DNA of 64,000 nucleotides, from the NCBI RefSeq assembly GCF_022654015.1, contig NZ_CP073063.1, positions 1,488,001 through 1,552,000 of the forward strand, written 5' to 3'. The notes beneath the pieces were generated by a model. That model saw nothing but the letters and a program-made list of their open reading frames with translations, was not told the origin of the DNA and ran no database searches. The translations under genes were made by a program, and so were the position numbers. This DNA comes from Brevundimonas diminuta (GTDB taxonomy: Bacteria > Pseudomonadota > Alphaproteobacteria > Caulobacterales > Caulobacteraceae). This document shows positions 11,982-21,782 of this stretch, one piece after another (within the stretch, counting starts at the first letter, position 1; each line of letters begins with the position of its first letter).

Positions 11982-12940
11982 CAGGCGGTCTTTCTATCCT
12001 GAACGCGGCGTTCCGCCGTCCAGATGGTCACGGTCAGGCCCTCGGCGTCGTGGGGCAGGGCGATGGGGGCCGATGGCGTCAGGCCGCCGTCAATCAGCCA
12101 GCCGTTGATCTCGCTGTCGGCGAAGCCCAGGCGGCGATGCTGATGCGCCTCACGCATATGTTCGAAGTCGTGCGGGGCGAAGTCGATGATGACCAGGCGG
12201 CCGCCCGGGCTGACCAGACGCGCGGCCTCGGCGACGGCGGCGGACGGATCGGACAGGTAGTGCAGCACCTGATGCACGATCACCAGATCGGCGCTGGCGG
12301 CGGGAAGACGGGTGGCGAAGATATCGCCGTGACGCAGTTCGACCTGCTCCACGCCCGCCTTGGTGACGTTGGTGCGGGCGATGTTCAGCATGTTCTGGCT
12401 GAGGTCCAGCCCGACCGACATCTTGGCCTTCTTGCCGAATAAGGTCAGCATCCGGCCAGAACCCGTGCCGAGATCGACGACGCGTTCGAAGGGGCCGGGC
12501 CCCACAGCCTTCTCCAGCGCCGCCTCGACAGCGCTTTCGCTGACATAGAGCGAACGCAAACGGTCCCACTGGGGCGCGACCTGTTCGAAATAGCTGGCGG
12601 CGGCTTCCTCGCGATCCTTGCGGACCTCGTCCAGACGCCGATGGTCGGCCTCGCCGGCATCTTCGGCCAGGATGTCCAGCACCGTGTCGATCAACCGGCG
12701 CGCCTGGGCGTCATGCGAAAGGCGGTAATAGACGCGGGCGCCGTCGGGAAAGCGCTCGATGAGCCCGGCGTCGGTCATCAACTTCAGATGGCGCGACACC
12801 CGGGGTTGGCTCTGGTCCAGAATGCGCGACATTTCCATGACCGACAGCTCTTCGCCCGCCAGCAGCGACAAAAGGCGCAAACGGGTGGGTTCGCCGGCGG
12901 CGCGGAGGGCTTCGACAGTCTGATCGGCGGACAAACTCAT
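11981..12940 (-). CDS. ArsR-type regulator fused to a SAM-dependent methyltransferase domain
   Basis: A two-domain protein of 319 residues. The N-terminal winged helix (about residues 5-80; GEPTRLRLLSLL...QPRVSRHLKLMTDAGLIERFPDGARVYY) is ArsR-type but lacks the ELCVCDL metal site: ELSVMEM stands in its place. The C-terminal Rossmann domain (about residues 130-300) has VVDLGTGSGRML and VGLDLS, the SAM-binding motifs. Being first in an operon with metF and metH, it is probably an autoregulated sensor of SAM or SAH. SahR, an ArsR-family regulator of the SAM cycle in proteobacteria, is the precedent. The start at 12940 is chosen because the winged helix begins there; the frame also opens at 12976. 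Whether the methyltransferase domain is catalytic or only ligand-binding is unknown. Confidence 0.85.
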   Translation of the reverse strand: MSLSADQTVEALRAAGEPTRLRLLSLLAGEELSVMEMSRILDQSQPRVSRHLKLMTDAGLIERFPDGARVYYRLSHDAQARRLIDTVLDILAEDAGEADHRRLDEVRKDREEAAASYFEQVAPQWDRLRSLYVSESAVEAALEKAVGPGPFERVVDLGTGSGRMLTLFGKKAKMSVGLDLSQNMLNIARTNVTKAGVEQVELRHGDIFATRLPAASADLVIVHQVLHYLSDPSAAVAEAARLVSPGGRLVIIDFAPHDFEHMREAHQHRRLGFADSEINGWLIDGGLTPSAPIALPHDAEGLTVTIWTAERRVQDRKTA

Positions 12941-12945
12941 ATGCT

Positions 12946-12967
12946 CATATAAAGATATCCTTATATG
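12946..12967. promoter_or_regulatory. Palindromic operator upstream of the methionine operon
   Basis: A 22-bp imperfect inverted repeat with arms CATATAAAGAT and ATCCTTATATG (10 of 11 positions paired). It lies five bases upstream of the regulator's start codon. It is strikingly AT-rich against its surroundings. The position and symmetry fit autoregulation by the ArsR-type protein; binding is inferred. Confidence 0.65.
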
Positions 12968-13059
12968 ATTTGGCAAGTGAAATCGGTTTCTTTGAAACGC
13001 ATCGACGGGAATGGTTCGTGCGCGCGTTAAAGCCAGCAGACCCGTCTTGGAGTGATCTC

Positions 13060-13449
13060 ATGCGTAGCCTGTTCATCGCCGCTCTTGCTGTCGCCGCCGC
13101 CAGTCCGGCGTTGGCCCAGAGCGACTTTCCAGAGACTTCGGCTCCTGAAATGTCAGGGCAGCCTTTGGGCGGACAGATGCGGCCGCCGGAGCGCGAAAAT
13201 CTGGCCCAGATGCAGGCGCGCATGACCCAAATGTTCAACCGCCTTGACGCCAATGAAGACGGCGTGATCGACGCCAGCGAACTGGCCAATGCGCGCGGCG
13301 GCCGGATGCTGACGCGCTTCGACGCCGATGCGGACGGACGCATCACTCGCGAGGAATTCGATGTGGGCCTCGCCGCCGCCTTCAAGGCGATGGACAAGAA
13401 CGGCGACGGCGTGGTGACGGCGGACGAGCGGCCGCAGCGTCCCCGCTGA
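13060..13449 (+). CDS. Secreted EF-hand calcium-binding protein
   Basis: A 129-residue protein with a cleavable signal peptide ending SPALAQ. It has three EF-hand loops with the usual acidic spacing: DANEDGVIDASE, DADADGRITREE and DKNGDGVVTADE. Calcium binding in the periplasm is the family expectation; the partner is unknown. The ATG at 13060 has GGAG upstream. The longer upstream frame adds a non-signal N-terminus and overlaps the methionine-operon promoter, so I reject it. It is convergent with the dehydrogenase gene, with two bases between the ends. Confidence 0.85.
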   Translation: MRSLFIAALAVAAASPALAQSDFPETSAPEMSGQPLGGQMRPPERENLAQMQARMTQMFNRLDANEDGVIDASELANARGGRMLTRFDADADGRITREEFDVGLAAAFKAMDKNGDGVVTADERPQRPR

Positions 13450-13451
13450 AG

Positions 13452-14378
13452 TCAGACGACGGGGGTCTTCAGCGGCTCGCCCGCGAAATGCGCCTGCAGA
13501 TTTTCGATCAGCAGCATCAGCATGCCCTGCACCCCGGCGGTCGTGGCCCCGGCGGTGTGGGGCGTGAGAATGACATTGGGCACGTCGGCCCAGCGGGCCG
13601 GATCTGTCGGCTCTTCGACGAAGACGTCCAGGGCGGCCTGACCCAATGTTCCTGATTTAAGGGCGGCGATCAGTGCATCCTCGTCCACGACCTGGCCGCG
13701 GGAGACGTTGACCAGCAGGCCGTCGGGGCCAAGCGCCTCGATAATGTCCCGTGAAATCAGGCCACGATTGGTCTCATCCGCCTTGCAGGCGACGACAAGG
13801 ATGTCGCTGGCCTTGGCGAGCGCCAGCAGGCTGTCGGCGCGCGGCCATTTGGCGTCATGGGGACGCGGCCCCCACCAACTGACCGCCATGCGGAAGGCCT
13901 CGGCGCGGTCGGCGACGGCCTTGCCGATGTGGCCCAAGCCGACGATGCCCAGCTTCTGTCCGGCGAGCGACGTCGTGATGGTGCGGGTCTCGAAGGTCCA
14001 GCCGCCAGCGCGAACCTGACGGTCGCCTGAGGCGATCTGACGGCGCGCGGCCAGGATCAGGCCCAGGGCGTGATCGGCGACATCCTCGTGATTGACGCCG
14101 GGAGCGTGGGTGACGGGCAGGCCGCGCTGGCGGCACCAGTCAATGTCGATCCCGTCATAGCCGGAGGTGAAACAGGCGATCAGGTCGAGATTGGGCAGGC
14201 GTTCGATCAGCGCCTTGTCCAGCGTCGCCTCGCCGGCGACGACCATGACGCGGATGTCGTGGGCGGCCTCGATCGGCGGACCTTCCCAGAAGCGATAGAC
14301 GTTGTAGGCGCTCTCCAGAAATCCCGAGAGCGGGGCGAGATGCCGCTGCATGATGAGAACGGCGGGGCGTTGGGTCAT
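13452..14378 (-). CDS. D-2-hydroxyacid dehydrogenase
   Basis: An NAD(P)-dependent reductase of 2-keto acids, of the glyoxylate/hydroxypyruvate reductase type, 308 residues. Seen: the dinucleotide motif GLGHIGKAVADR, the catalytic Arg in NVSRGQVVDEDAL, Glu in FVEEP, and His in TPHTAGAT. This is the complete catalytic set of the family. The exact substrate is not determined; glyoxylate or hydroxypyruvate is most likely. It lies about 30 bases downstream of ettA on the same strand and may be read through from it. Confidence 0.88.
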   Translation of the reverse strand: MTQRPAVLIMQRHLAPLSGFLESAYNVYRFWEGPPIEAAHDIRVMVVAGEATLDKALIERLPNLDLIACFTSGYDGIDIDWCRQRGLPVTHAPGVNHEDVADHALGLILAARRQIASGDRQVRAGGWTFETRTITTSLAGQKLGIVGLGHIGKAVADRAEAFRMAVSWWGPRPHDAKWPRADSLLALAKASDILVVACKADETNRGLISRDIIEALGPDGLLVNVSRGQVVDEDALIAALKSGTLGQAALDVFVEEPTDPARWADVPNVILTPHTAGATTAGVQGMLMLLIENLQAHFAGEPLKTPVV

Positions 14379-14407
14379 GCAGCGGCTCCTCTTGTCAGGT
14401 CAGGCGA

Positions 14408-16075
<1,668 letters not shown>

Positions 16076-16263
16076 GAGGTGCGGTGCGCCCTTCGGGTTC
16101 GTCTGAATGGGGAGTTGCGCCGGATGTAGCGATCCTGCGCGCGAAGGGCAAATATGGCAGGCACAGGGCCGAACGGAACGGCTGTAAAGCTTGTCCGTTG
16201 ATGACAGTCACACGCCTTGATCCGGCCCGAAACGGGGTGCGGAATGGCGTCATTCTACTCTTG

Positions 16264-16293
16264 CCAGTCTCGGATGCCCCAGTCTCGGATGCC
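16264..16293. repeat. 15-bp perfect tandem duplication over the htrA-like start
   Basis: CCAGTCTCGGATGCC occurs twice head to tail (16264-16278 and 16279-16293). The second copy contains the ATG at 16289 and runs into a further ATG at 16295. The first copy carries an ATG (16274) in the same frame, because the unit is 15 bp long. Confidence 0.9.
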
Positions 16294-17698
16294 CATGAAG
16301 ACCCGATCGATCGTGCTCGCCGCCGCCTTCGCCCTGTCGGCGTGCGGCAATCCCTCGAATTCGAAGGCGCAGGAGGGCGATTTCGCCCAGCCGACACGCA
16401 CCGCCCCGGCCGATGCGGCGGGGATGAAGTCCAGCTTCGCGCCGGTGGTGCGATCCGCCGCGCCGGCCGTGGTCAATATCTCGGCGCGCAGCGTGCAGCG
16501 AGTGCAGGCCGATCCGTTCTTCCAGTTCTTCGGCGGCGGCATTCCCCAGGCGCGGGTGGCGGAATCGGTCGGTTCTGGTGTGATCGTCCGCTCTGACGGG
16601 ATTGTGGTGACCAACAACCACGTCATCGACGGCGCCCAGCAGATCAAGGTCGTGCTGAACGATCGTCGCGAGTTTCCCGCCACCGTCATCCTGGCCGACG
16701 AACGCAGCGACATTGCGGTGCTGAGGCTGGAAAACGTCAGCGACCGCTTGCCAGTGCTGGCCATCGACGATCAGGAAGAGCAGCAGGTCGGTGATCTGGT
16801 CCTGGCCATCGGCAATCCGTTCGGCGTGGGCCAGACGGTGACCAACGGCATCATCTCGGCCCTGAATCGGACTGAGACCGGCATTTCCGATAGTGGGTCC
16901 TTCATCCAGACCGATGCGGCCATCAATCCCGGCAACTCGGGCGGGGCGCTGGTGGACATGGACGGCGACCTGATCGGCATCAACACCGCCATCTTCTCGC
17001 GGTCAGGCTCCTCGGCCGGGGTCGGGTTCGCGGTGCCGGCGGCTATGGTCAAGCGGGTGGTCGACAGCGCGCTGGGCGGCGCGACAGCTGTGGTTCGGCC
17101 CTGGCTGGGCGTGAAGGGGGACACCGTCACCGGCGATATCGCTGGCAGCCTGGGCCTGAGCCGGCCGCAGGGTTTGGTGGTCACCGACGTCTACGCCAAC
17201 GGTCCGGCCGCGCGCGCCGGTATTCGTCAGGGCGATGTCATTACCGCCGTCGATGGTCAGGAAATCAACGACCAGAACGGGCTGAACTACCGCGTCGGTT
17301 CGCGCAATCCGAACGATCAGGTGCAGGTGTCTATTCTGCGCGACGGTCGGGCGCAGACGCTGACCGCGCGGGTTCAGACCTTGCCGGGCGACGCCGATCC
17401 CAAGCAGGGGGTGACGATCCAGTCCGGTCCCTTCGCCGGCGCCGAGGTCGTGGCGCTTAGCCCCGCTCTGGCGGACCGCCTGGGGGGCGATCCGTTTGCA
17501 ACGGGCGTCATCGTGACCGGCGTGTCCGGCCGCGGCTATGCGGCCCGTGCGGGCTTCCGCCAGAACGACCTGATCGTCAGCATCAATGGCCGCGCCATCG
17601 GCTCAGCCCGCGATGTCGAGGTCGCCAGTTCCGGTCGCGGTCCTTGGGAGGTCGTCGTCAACCGTGGCGGCCGTCAGATCCGCGGCGTGCTGAGATAG
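16289..17698 (+). CDS. HtrA/Do-family serine endoprotease, apparent lipoprotein
   Basis: An envelope quality-control protease or chaperone. The N-terminus MPMKTRSIVLAAAFALSAC ends in a lipobox (LSAC) followed by GN, so the mature protein should be lipid-anchored, probably in the outer membrane. The trypsin-like domain has the catalytic His in NNHVID, Asp in ERSDIAVL and Ser in NPGNSGGAL. Two PDZ domains follow (about residues 265-350 and 375-465). It is closest to the DegP/DegQ group. Starts at 16274, 16289 and 16295 all give the same signal sequence; no strong Shine-Dalgarno sequence distinguishes them because the region is a tandem duplication. Confidence 0.92.
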   Translation: MPMKTRSIVLAAAFALSACGNPSNSKAQEGDFAQPTRTAPADAAGMKSSFAPVVRSAAPAVVNISARSVQRVQADPFFQFFGGGIPQARVAESVGSGVIVRSDGIVVTNNHVIDGAQQIKVVLNDRREFPATVILADERSDIAVLRLENVSDRLPVLAIDDQEEQQVGDLVLAIGNPFGVGQTVTNGIISALNRTETGISDSGSFIQTDAAINPGNSGGALVDMDGDLIGINTAIFSRSGSSAGVGFAVPAAMVKRVVDSALGGATAVVRPWLGVKGDTVTGDIAGSLGLSRPQGLVVTDVYANGPAARAGIRQGDVITAVDGQEINDQNGLNYRVGSRNPNDQVQVSILRDGRAQTLTARVQTLPGDADPKQGVTIQSGPFAGAEVVALSPALADRLGGDPFATGVIVTGVSGRGYAARAGFRQNDLIVSINGRAIGSARDVEVASSGRGPWEVVVNRGGRQIRGVLR

Positions 17699-17702
17699 GT
17701 CG

Positions 17703-18125
17703 TCAGGCCTTCGTCGGCCCGCCGATCGACCAGGTGTGGCCGAAGGGGTCGCGCAGGACGCCGTAGCGGTCGCCCCAGAATTGGTCCGCCATGTCCAGAA
17801 CTGGTTCGGCGCCGCCGACGGTCATGGCGCGGGTCCACCAGGCGTCGGGATCGGCGACCTGAAGGTGCAGGGTCACGCCGGCCGGGCGGACATCTTGGGA
17901 ACCGCCGTATTCCGGAAACTCGTCATTCAACATGACGCTGGCGCCGTTGATCCTCAGGTGAGCGTGCATCAGTCGCTCGCGGTCGTCGGCGAGACGGCGG
18001 TCCAACACCTCGGCCCCGAAGGCGATGATGTAGAAGTCGATCGCCGCAGAGGCCCCGCGCGACGGGATGGTCAGGTGGGGCGTCACACCGGAAGTCGGAC
18101 CCTGGTTGGGCTTGGCGTCGGTCAT
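17703..18125 (-). CDS. VOC-family (glyoxalase/PhnB-like) protein
   Basis: A 140-residue vicinal-oxygen-chelate fold protein. Seen: PHLTIPSRGASAAIDFYIIAFGAEV at residues 17-41, DPDAWWTRAMTVGGAEP, and the terminal GVLRDPFGHTWSIG, the usual PhnB/YdcJ-like ending. Function is unassigned; relatives include glyoxalases, dioxygenases and antibiotic-binding proteins. The start at 18125 gives a full domain. The frame stays open upstream through the antisense strand of rarA, which I treat as a shadow. It is convergent with the htrA-like gene, with four bases between the stops. Confidence 0.82.
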   Translation of the reverse strand: MTDAKPNQGPTSGVTPHLTIPSRGASAAIDFYIIAFGAEVLDRRLADDRERLMHAHLRINGASVMLNDEFPEYGGSQDVRPAGVTLHLQVADPDAWWTRAMTVGGAEPVLDMADQFWGDRYGVLRDPFGHTWSIGGPTKA

Positions 18126-18200
18126 GAGGGCGGTCTCCGTGTCGGGATGCGATACTAGCGCGTGAAAAGCCGTTGGCGAACGCCTACATAGGTCGCACCC

Positions 18201-19517
18201 ATGAGCGACCTGTTTGAAGCCTCCGGCATTCTGCCCCCCGACGCCCCCTTGGCCGACCGCCTGCGTCCGCGCACGCTGGACGAGGTGGTGGGGCAGGATC
18301 ATCTGCTGGGGCCAGGCGGGCCGATCCGGCGCATGATCGAGGCCGGGCGGTTGGGATCGATGATCCTGTGGGGACCGCCGGGGACGGGCAAGACCACGAT
18401 TGCGCGCCTGCTGGCCCAGGCCGCGGGCTATGAATACCAGGCGATCAGCGCGGTGTTTTCGGGCGTCGCCGACCTGAAGAAGGCGTTCGAGGCGGCGCGG
18501 ATGCGGCGTGCGGCGGGACAGAGCACGCTGCTGTTTGTGGACGAGATTCACCGCTTCAACCGCGCCCAGCAGGACGGGTTTTTGCCGTTCGTCGAGGCAG
18601 GCGTGGTGACACTGGTCGGGGCCACGACCGAGAACCCCAGCTTCGAGCTGAACGGCGCCCTCTTGTCGCGCAGTCAGGTCTATGTGCTGAAACGGCTGGA
18701 CGATGCGGCGCTGGATCAACTGCTGAGCCGGGCCGAGACGCATATGAACCGGACCCTGCCGCTGACGCCGGAGGCCCGTCAGGCGATGCTGGCCCTGGCC
18801 GACGGCGACGGGCGGTATCTGCTGACCATGTCGGAGGTGCTGTTCGACCTGCCTGAGGGCGAAAAGCTGGACGTGCAGGGGCTGGCGGGCGTGCTGCAAC
18901 GCCGGGCGCCCGCCTACGACAAGAGCCGAGAAGAACACTATAACCTCATATCCGCACTGCATAAATCGGTTCGCGGCTCCGACCCCGACGCGGCGCTCTA
19001 TTGGCTGGCGCGCATGCTGAACGGGGGGGAGGATCCGCTTTATCTGGCGCGTCGGATCGTGCGGATGGCGGTCGAGGACATCGGCGAGGCCGATCCGCTG
19101 TCGATCCTGGTCGCCAATGCCGCCAAGGACACCTACGATTTCTTGGGCAGTCCCGAGGGTGAACTGGCCCTGGCTCAGGCGGTGGTGCATCTGGCCACGG
19201 CGCCCAAGTCCGTCGGGGTCTATGAGGCGTTCAAGGCGGCCAAGAAGGCGGCCTATGAGACAGGCTCGCTGATGCCGCCCGCCCATATCCGCAACGCCCC
19301 GACCAAGCTGATGAAGTCGCTGGGGTACGGCAAGGGCTATCAATACGACCCCGACACGCCCGAGGGCTTCTCGGGCGCCAACTTCTTTCCCGACGAGATG
19401 GACCGTCGCACCTTTTACAAGCCCAAGGGCGAGGGTCACGAAGAGAAGGTCAAGGCGCGTTTGGAGCGCTGGGCCGAGATGCGAGCACGGCTGGGGGCGG
19501 ACGCGTCCGGCGACTGA
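18201..19517 (+). CDS. rarA: Replication-associated recombination protein A (AAA+ ATPase)
   Basis: A MgsA/RarA clamp-loader-like ATPase acting at stalled replication forks, 438 residues. Seen: Walker [10 protein letters not shown] near residue 60, Walker [17 protein letters not shown], sensor [18 protein letters not shown], and the C-terminal tetramerisation region ([38 protein letters not shown]). Length and all motifs agree with the family. It stands alone, divergent from the VOC gene across 75 bases. Confidence 0.96.
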   Translation: MSDLFEASGILPPDAPLADRLRPRTLDEVVGQDHLLGPGGPIRRMIEAGRLGSMILWGPPGTGKTTIARLLAQAAGYEYQAISAVFSGVADLKKAFEAARMRRAAGQSTLLFVDEIHRFNRAQQDGFLPFVEAGVVTLVGATTENPSFELNGALLSRSQVYVLKRLDDAALDQLLSRAETHMNRTLPLTPEARQAMLALADGDGRYLLTMSEVLFDLPEGEKLDVQGLAGVLQRRAPAYDKSREEHYNLISALHKSVRGSDPDAALYWLARMLNGGEDPLYLARRIVRMAVEDIGEADPLSILVANAAKDTYDFLGSPEGELALAQAVVHLATAPKSVGVYEAFKAAKKAAYETGSLMPPAHIRNAPTKLMKSLGYGKGYQYDPDTPEGFSGANFFPDEMDRRTFYKPKGEGHEEKVKARLERWAEMRARLGADASGD

Positions 19518-19588
19518 CTGAACGCTGTTCATTGTTGCCAGTCGATAAGGGGGTTAGCGTTCCGGCTTGACATCCTTGGGAGGGGACG

Positions 19589-20032
19589 ATGATCGAGACG
19601 GTTAAAACGCCCTGGCATCTGTGGCTGGTGGGCGTGTTGTCTTTGTTGTGGAACGGGTTCGGAGCGTTCGACTTCATCCAGACTACGACGCGGGGCGAGG
19701 CCTACATGCGGGCGGCGGGTTTCGACGACGCCATGGTCGCCTATTACGAGGCCATGCCCGGCTGGATGTATCTGCCGTGGACGCTGGGAGTGTGGGGTGC
19801 GGTGATCGGTTCGGTGATGCTGCTTCTGCGCCGGCGCTGGGCGGTTCCGGCTTTCGGCCTGTCGCTAGTGGGCGCGTTGATCAGCCTGATCTATGGCAAG
19901 TTGATCGATCCTCCGCCGCCGGCGTCGCCCGAACTGGCGGCCATGAGCTGGATGCCGATCGTCATCCTGCTGATTGCGATTCTGCTTTTTGGTTATGCGT
20001 TCAATATGCGCAAACGCGGCGTGCTGCGCTGA
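19589..20032 (+). CDS. Four-helix integral membrane protein of unknown function
   Basis: A 147-residue protein with four predicted membrane segments at about residues 12-32, 60-82, 88-108 and 118-138. A charged loop with AAGFDDAMVAYYEAMPGW lies between helices 1 and 2, and a basic C-terminus (MRKRGVLR) follows. It resembles small uncharacterised proteins annotated as sugar transporters in alphaproteobacteria, but I see no functional motif. AGGGG lies about seven bases before the ATG. It lies between rarA and a pseudouridine synthase on the same strand. Confidence 0.75.
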   Translation: MIETVKTPWHLWLVGVLSLLWNGFGAFDFIQTTTRGEAYMRAAGFDDAMVAYYEAMPGWMYLPWTLGVWGAVIGSVMLLLRRRWAVPAFGLSLVGALISLIYGKLIDPPPPASPELAAMSWMPIVILLIAILLFGYAFNMRKRGVLR

Positions 20033-20071
20033 TGGGCTGACGCAGGGCGCGCCGTCGCGTATGGACGCCCC

Positions 20072-20794
20072 GTGACCCGCGTTCCTGCCGATCTTTCATC
20101 CGATGATATCGCCGCCGTCCGGTCGTGGGTGATCCACGAGGATGCGCACGTCATCGCCTTCTCAAAGCCGCCGGGCCTGTCCAGTCAGGGCGGGCGGATC
20201 AAGGCGCATACGCTGGACGACCTGCTGTGGGCGTTCGCGCGGTCAAACGGCAAGCGGCCGGAGTTGGTGCATCGGCTGGATCGCGACACCTCGGGCGTGA
20301 TCCTGGCGGCCAAGACCAAGCCGGCGGCCAGTTTTCTGGGCAAGGCGTTGCAGATGCGGCGTTTCAGGAAACAGTATCTGGCCCTGCTGTCGGCCGCGCC
20401 TGATCCCAAGGCGGCGACCATCGACGCGCCGTTGCGCCGCGAGGAGATTGGGCGCGAGAGCTATATGCGGGTCGTCACCTTTGACGCGCCGGGCGCGCAA
20501 GGGTCGCAGAGCCGCTATCGGACCTTGGCCGCAGGACCTGAAGGGGCCGTGGTCGAGCTGGAGCCGCTGACCGGGCGGATGCATCAGCTGCGTGTGCACA
20601 TGGCCCATATCGGTCGGCCGTTGATCGGGGACGTGCGCTACGGCGGCGCCCTGACCACGGCGGTCGGGCCGGCGCCGCGCCTGATGCTGCACGCTGCTAA
20701 ACTGAGCTTTCCGCATCCCGAGGGCGGGACGACCACGGTCGAAGCCCCGCCGCCTGAGGATTTCGCGACGCTCAGGGCGGCGTTGGGTCTTTAG
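20072..20794 (+). CDS. RluA-family pseudouridine synthase, no S4 domain
   Basis: Isomerises uridine to pseudouridine in rRNA or tRNA. The 240-residue catalytic domain alone carries HRLDRDTSGVIL, with the catalytic Asp near residue 70. MHQLRVHMAHIGRPLIGDVRYG follows, and no S4 RNA-binding domain precedes it, so it resembles RluA or TruC more than RluC/RluD. The start is GTG at 20072; the ATG at 20061 is out of frame. The target nucleotide cannot be assigned. Confidence 0.88.
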   Translation: MTRVPADLSSDDIAAVRSWVIHEDAHVIAFSKPPGLSSQGGRIKAHTLDDLLWAFARSNGKRPELVHRLDRDTSGVILAAKTKPAASFLGKALQMRRFRKQYLALLSAAPDPKAATIDAPLRREEIGRESYMRVVTFDAPGAQGSQSRYRTLAAGPEGAVVELEPLTGRMHQLRVHMAHIGRPLIGDVRYGGALTTAVGPAPRLMLHAAKLSFPHPEGGTTTVEAPPPEDFATLRAALGL

Positions 20795-20857
20795 GCGCGG
20801 GCGCTTCAGGGAACGCCGTGTGCGTTTCGGCGCTATGTCGTTGAAAGGATACCTCTG

Positions 20858-21346
20858 ATGAAGCGTCTCGCCCTTGCCCTGACTGGCCTTTCCGCCCTGG
20901 CTTTGACCGCCTGCGCCAGCCTGGCGCCCTATGGCGCGCAGATGGGACCGAACGGACAGGGGTATTCCGAGCAGCGGATTGAATCCAACCGCTACCGTGT
21001 CACCTACAACGGCGTCGGCGCCGCGGGCCGTGTCGCTGATTGGGCGCTGGTGCGCGCCGCCGACCTGACCACCGAACAAGGCTACGACTGGTTCGAGGTG
21101 ACGCAGAGCTGGACCGACGGGCGGCCGGGAGGCGCAGGCGGCGTCAGCCCGAGCGTTTCCATCGGCGGCGGCAGCAGCAGATATGGCGGCTATTCGGCCT
21201 CGGGCGTCGGCGTGGGCGTCGGTCTGAACTTCAGCGGACCGCAGCCGACCTCGACGACGCTGGAAGTCGTTTTGGGACGCGGCCAGAAGCCGGATCGTCC
21301 GAACGCCTATGACGCGCGCGCGGTCCAGAGCTCCATCCCGCGCTGA
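20858..21346 (+). CDS. CC0125/CC1285-family lipoprotein
   Basis: A 162-residue secreted lipoprotein: the signal MKRLALALTGLSALALTAC has a lipobox (LTAC). The mature part contains GYSEQRIESNRYRVTYNG and ALVRAADLTTEQGYDWFEV, the hallmark of a lipoprotein family named after two Caulobacter proteins and largely restricted to alphaproteobacteria. A glycine/serine-rich stretch (about residues 88-125) separates this from a beta-rich tail. No biochemical role is known. AAAGGA lies about nine bases before the ATG. Confidence 0.82.
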   Translation: MKRLALALTGLSALALTACASLAPYGAQMGPNGQGYSEQRIESNRYRVTYNGVGAAGRVADWALVRAADLTTEQGYDWFEVTQSWTDGRPGGAGGVSPSVSIGGGSSRYGGYSASGVGVGVGLNFSGPQPTSTTLEVVLGRGQKPDRPNAYDARAVQSSIPR

Positions 21347-21386
21347 CCATCGCTTTCGGCGCGGGCGGCGTATATATCGCCGCACG

Positions 21387-21782
21387 ATGACACGTTTTCT
21401 TCTCGTTGCGGCAGGTGGCGCCATCGGCTCCATGGCGCGCTATGGCCTTGGCCTCGCTGCCGGGCGGCTCGCACCCAATGCCGGTTGGCCCGTGGGCACC
21501 TTCGCCGCCAATGTCGCCGGGGGTCTGCTGATGGGTTTGCTCGTCGGCTGGCTGGCGTTCCGGGGCGGGGCGCAGCAGGAGATGGTGCGCCTGTTCGCCG
21601 CCGTCGGCGTGTTGGGCGGGTTCACGACTTTTTCGTCCTATTCGCTTGAAGCGGTGCAGATGATCGAGCGCCGCCAGATCGGCCTGGCCGCGGCCTATGT
21701 GATTGGCTCGGTGGTTCTGGCGATCGCGGCCCTGTTCGTCGGCCTGATGGTCGCCCGCCGCGCCTTTGGAGTTCCAGCTTGA
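21387..21782 (+). CDS. crcB: Fluoride channel CrcB/Fluc
   Basis: A fluoride-exporting channel that works as an antiparallel dimer. The 131-residue product has four membrane helices. Conserved elements are AGGAIGSMARYG, the pore asparagine in GTFAANVAGG, and GGFTTFSSYS, which includes the phenylalanine-box and sodium-site segment. The ATG at 21387 removes a basic upstream extension. The 40-base gap before it is too short for a fluoride riboswitch and I see none. Its stop overlaps the TTG start of the next gene (TTGA). Confidence 0.94.
   Translation: MTRFLLVAAGGAIGSMARYGLGLAAGRLAPNAGWPVGTFAANVAGGLLMGLLVGWLAFRGGAQQEMVRLFAAVGVLGGFTTFSSYSLEAVQMIERRQIGLAAAYVIGSVVLAIAALFVGLMVARRAFGVPA

Noticed and set aside
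16217-16288. Earlier start for the HtrA-like protease at 16217
   Set aside because: It would place a polar Cys/Ser/Arg stretch before the lipoprotein signal; the lipobox requires a start near 16289-16295.
18126-19532. Upstream extension of the VOC frame (609 codons) antisense to rarA
   Set aside because: The VOC domain is complete from 18125; the extension has low-complexity Arg/Gln/Leu composition and lies opposite a full rarA.
21347-21386. Fluoride riboswitch before crcB
   Set aside because: Only 40 bases separate crcB from the preceding gene and no conserved fluoride-aptamer core is visible.
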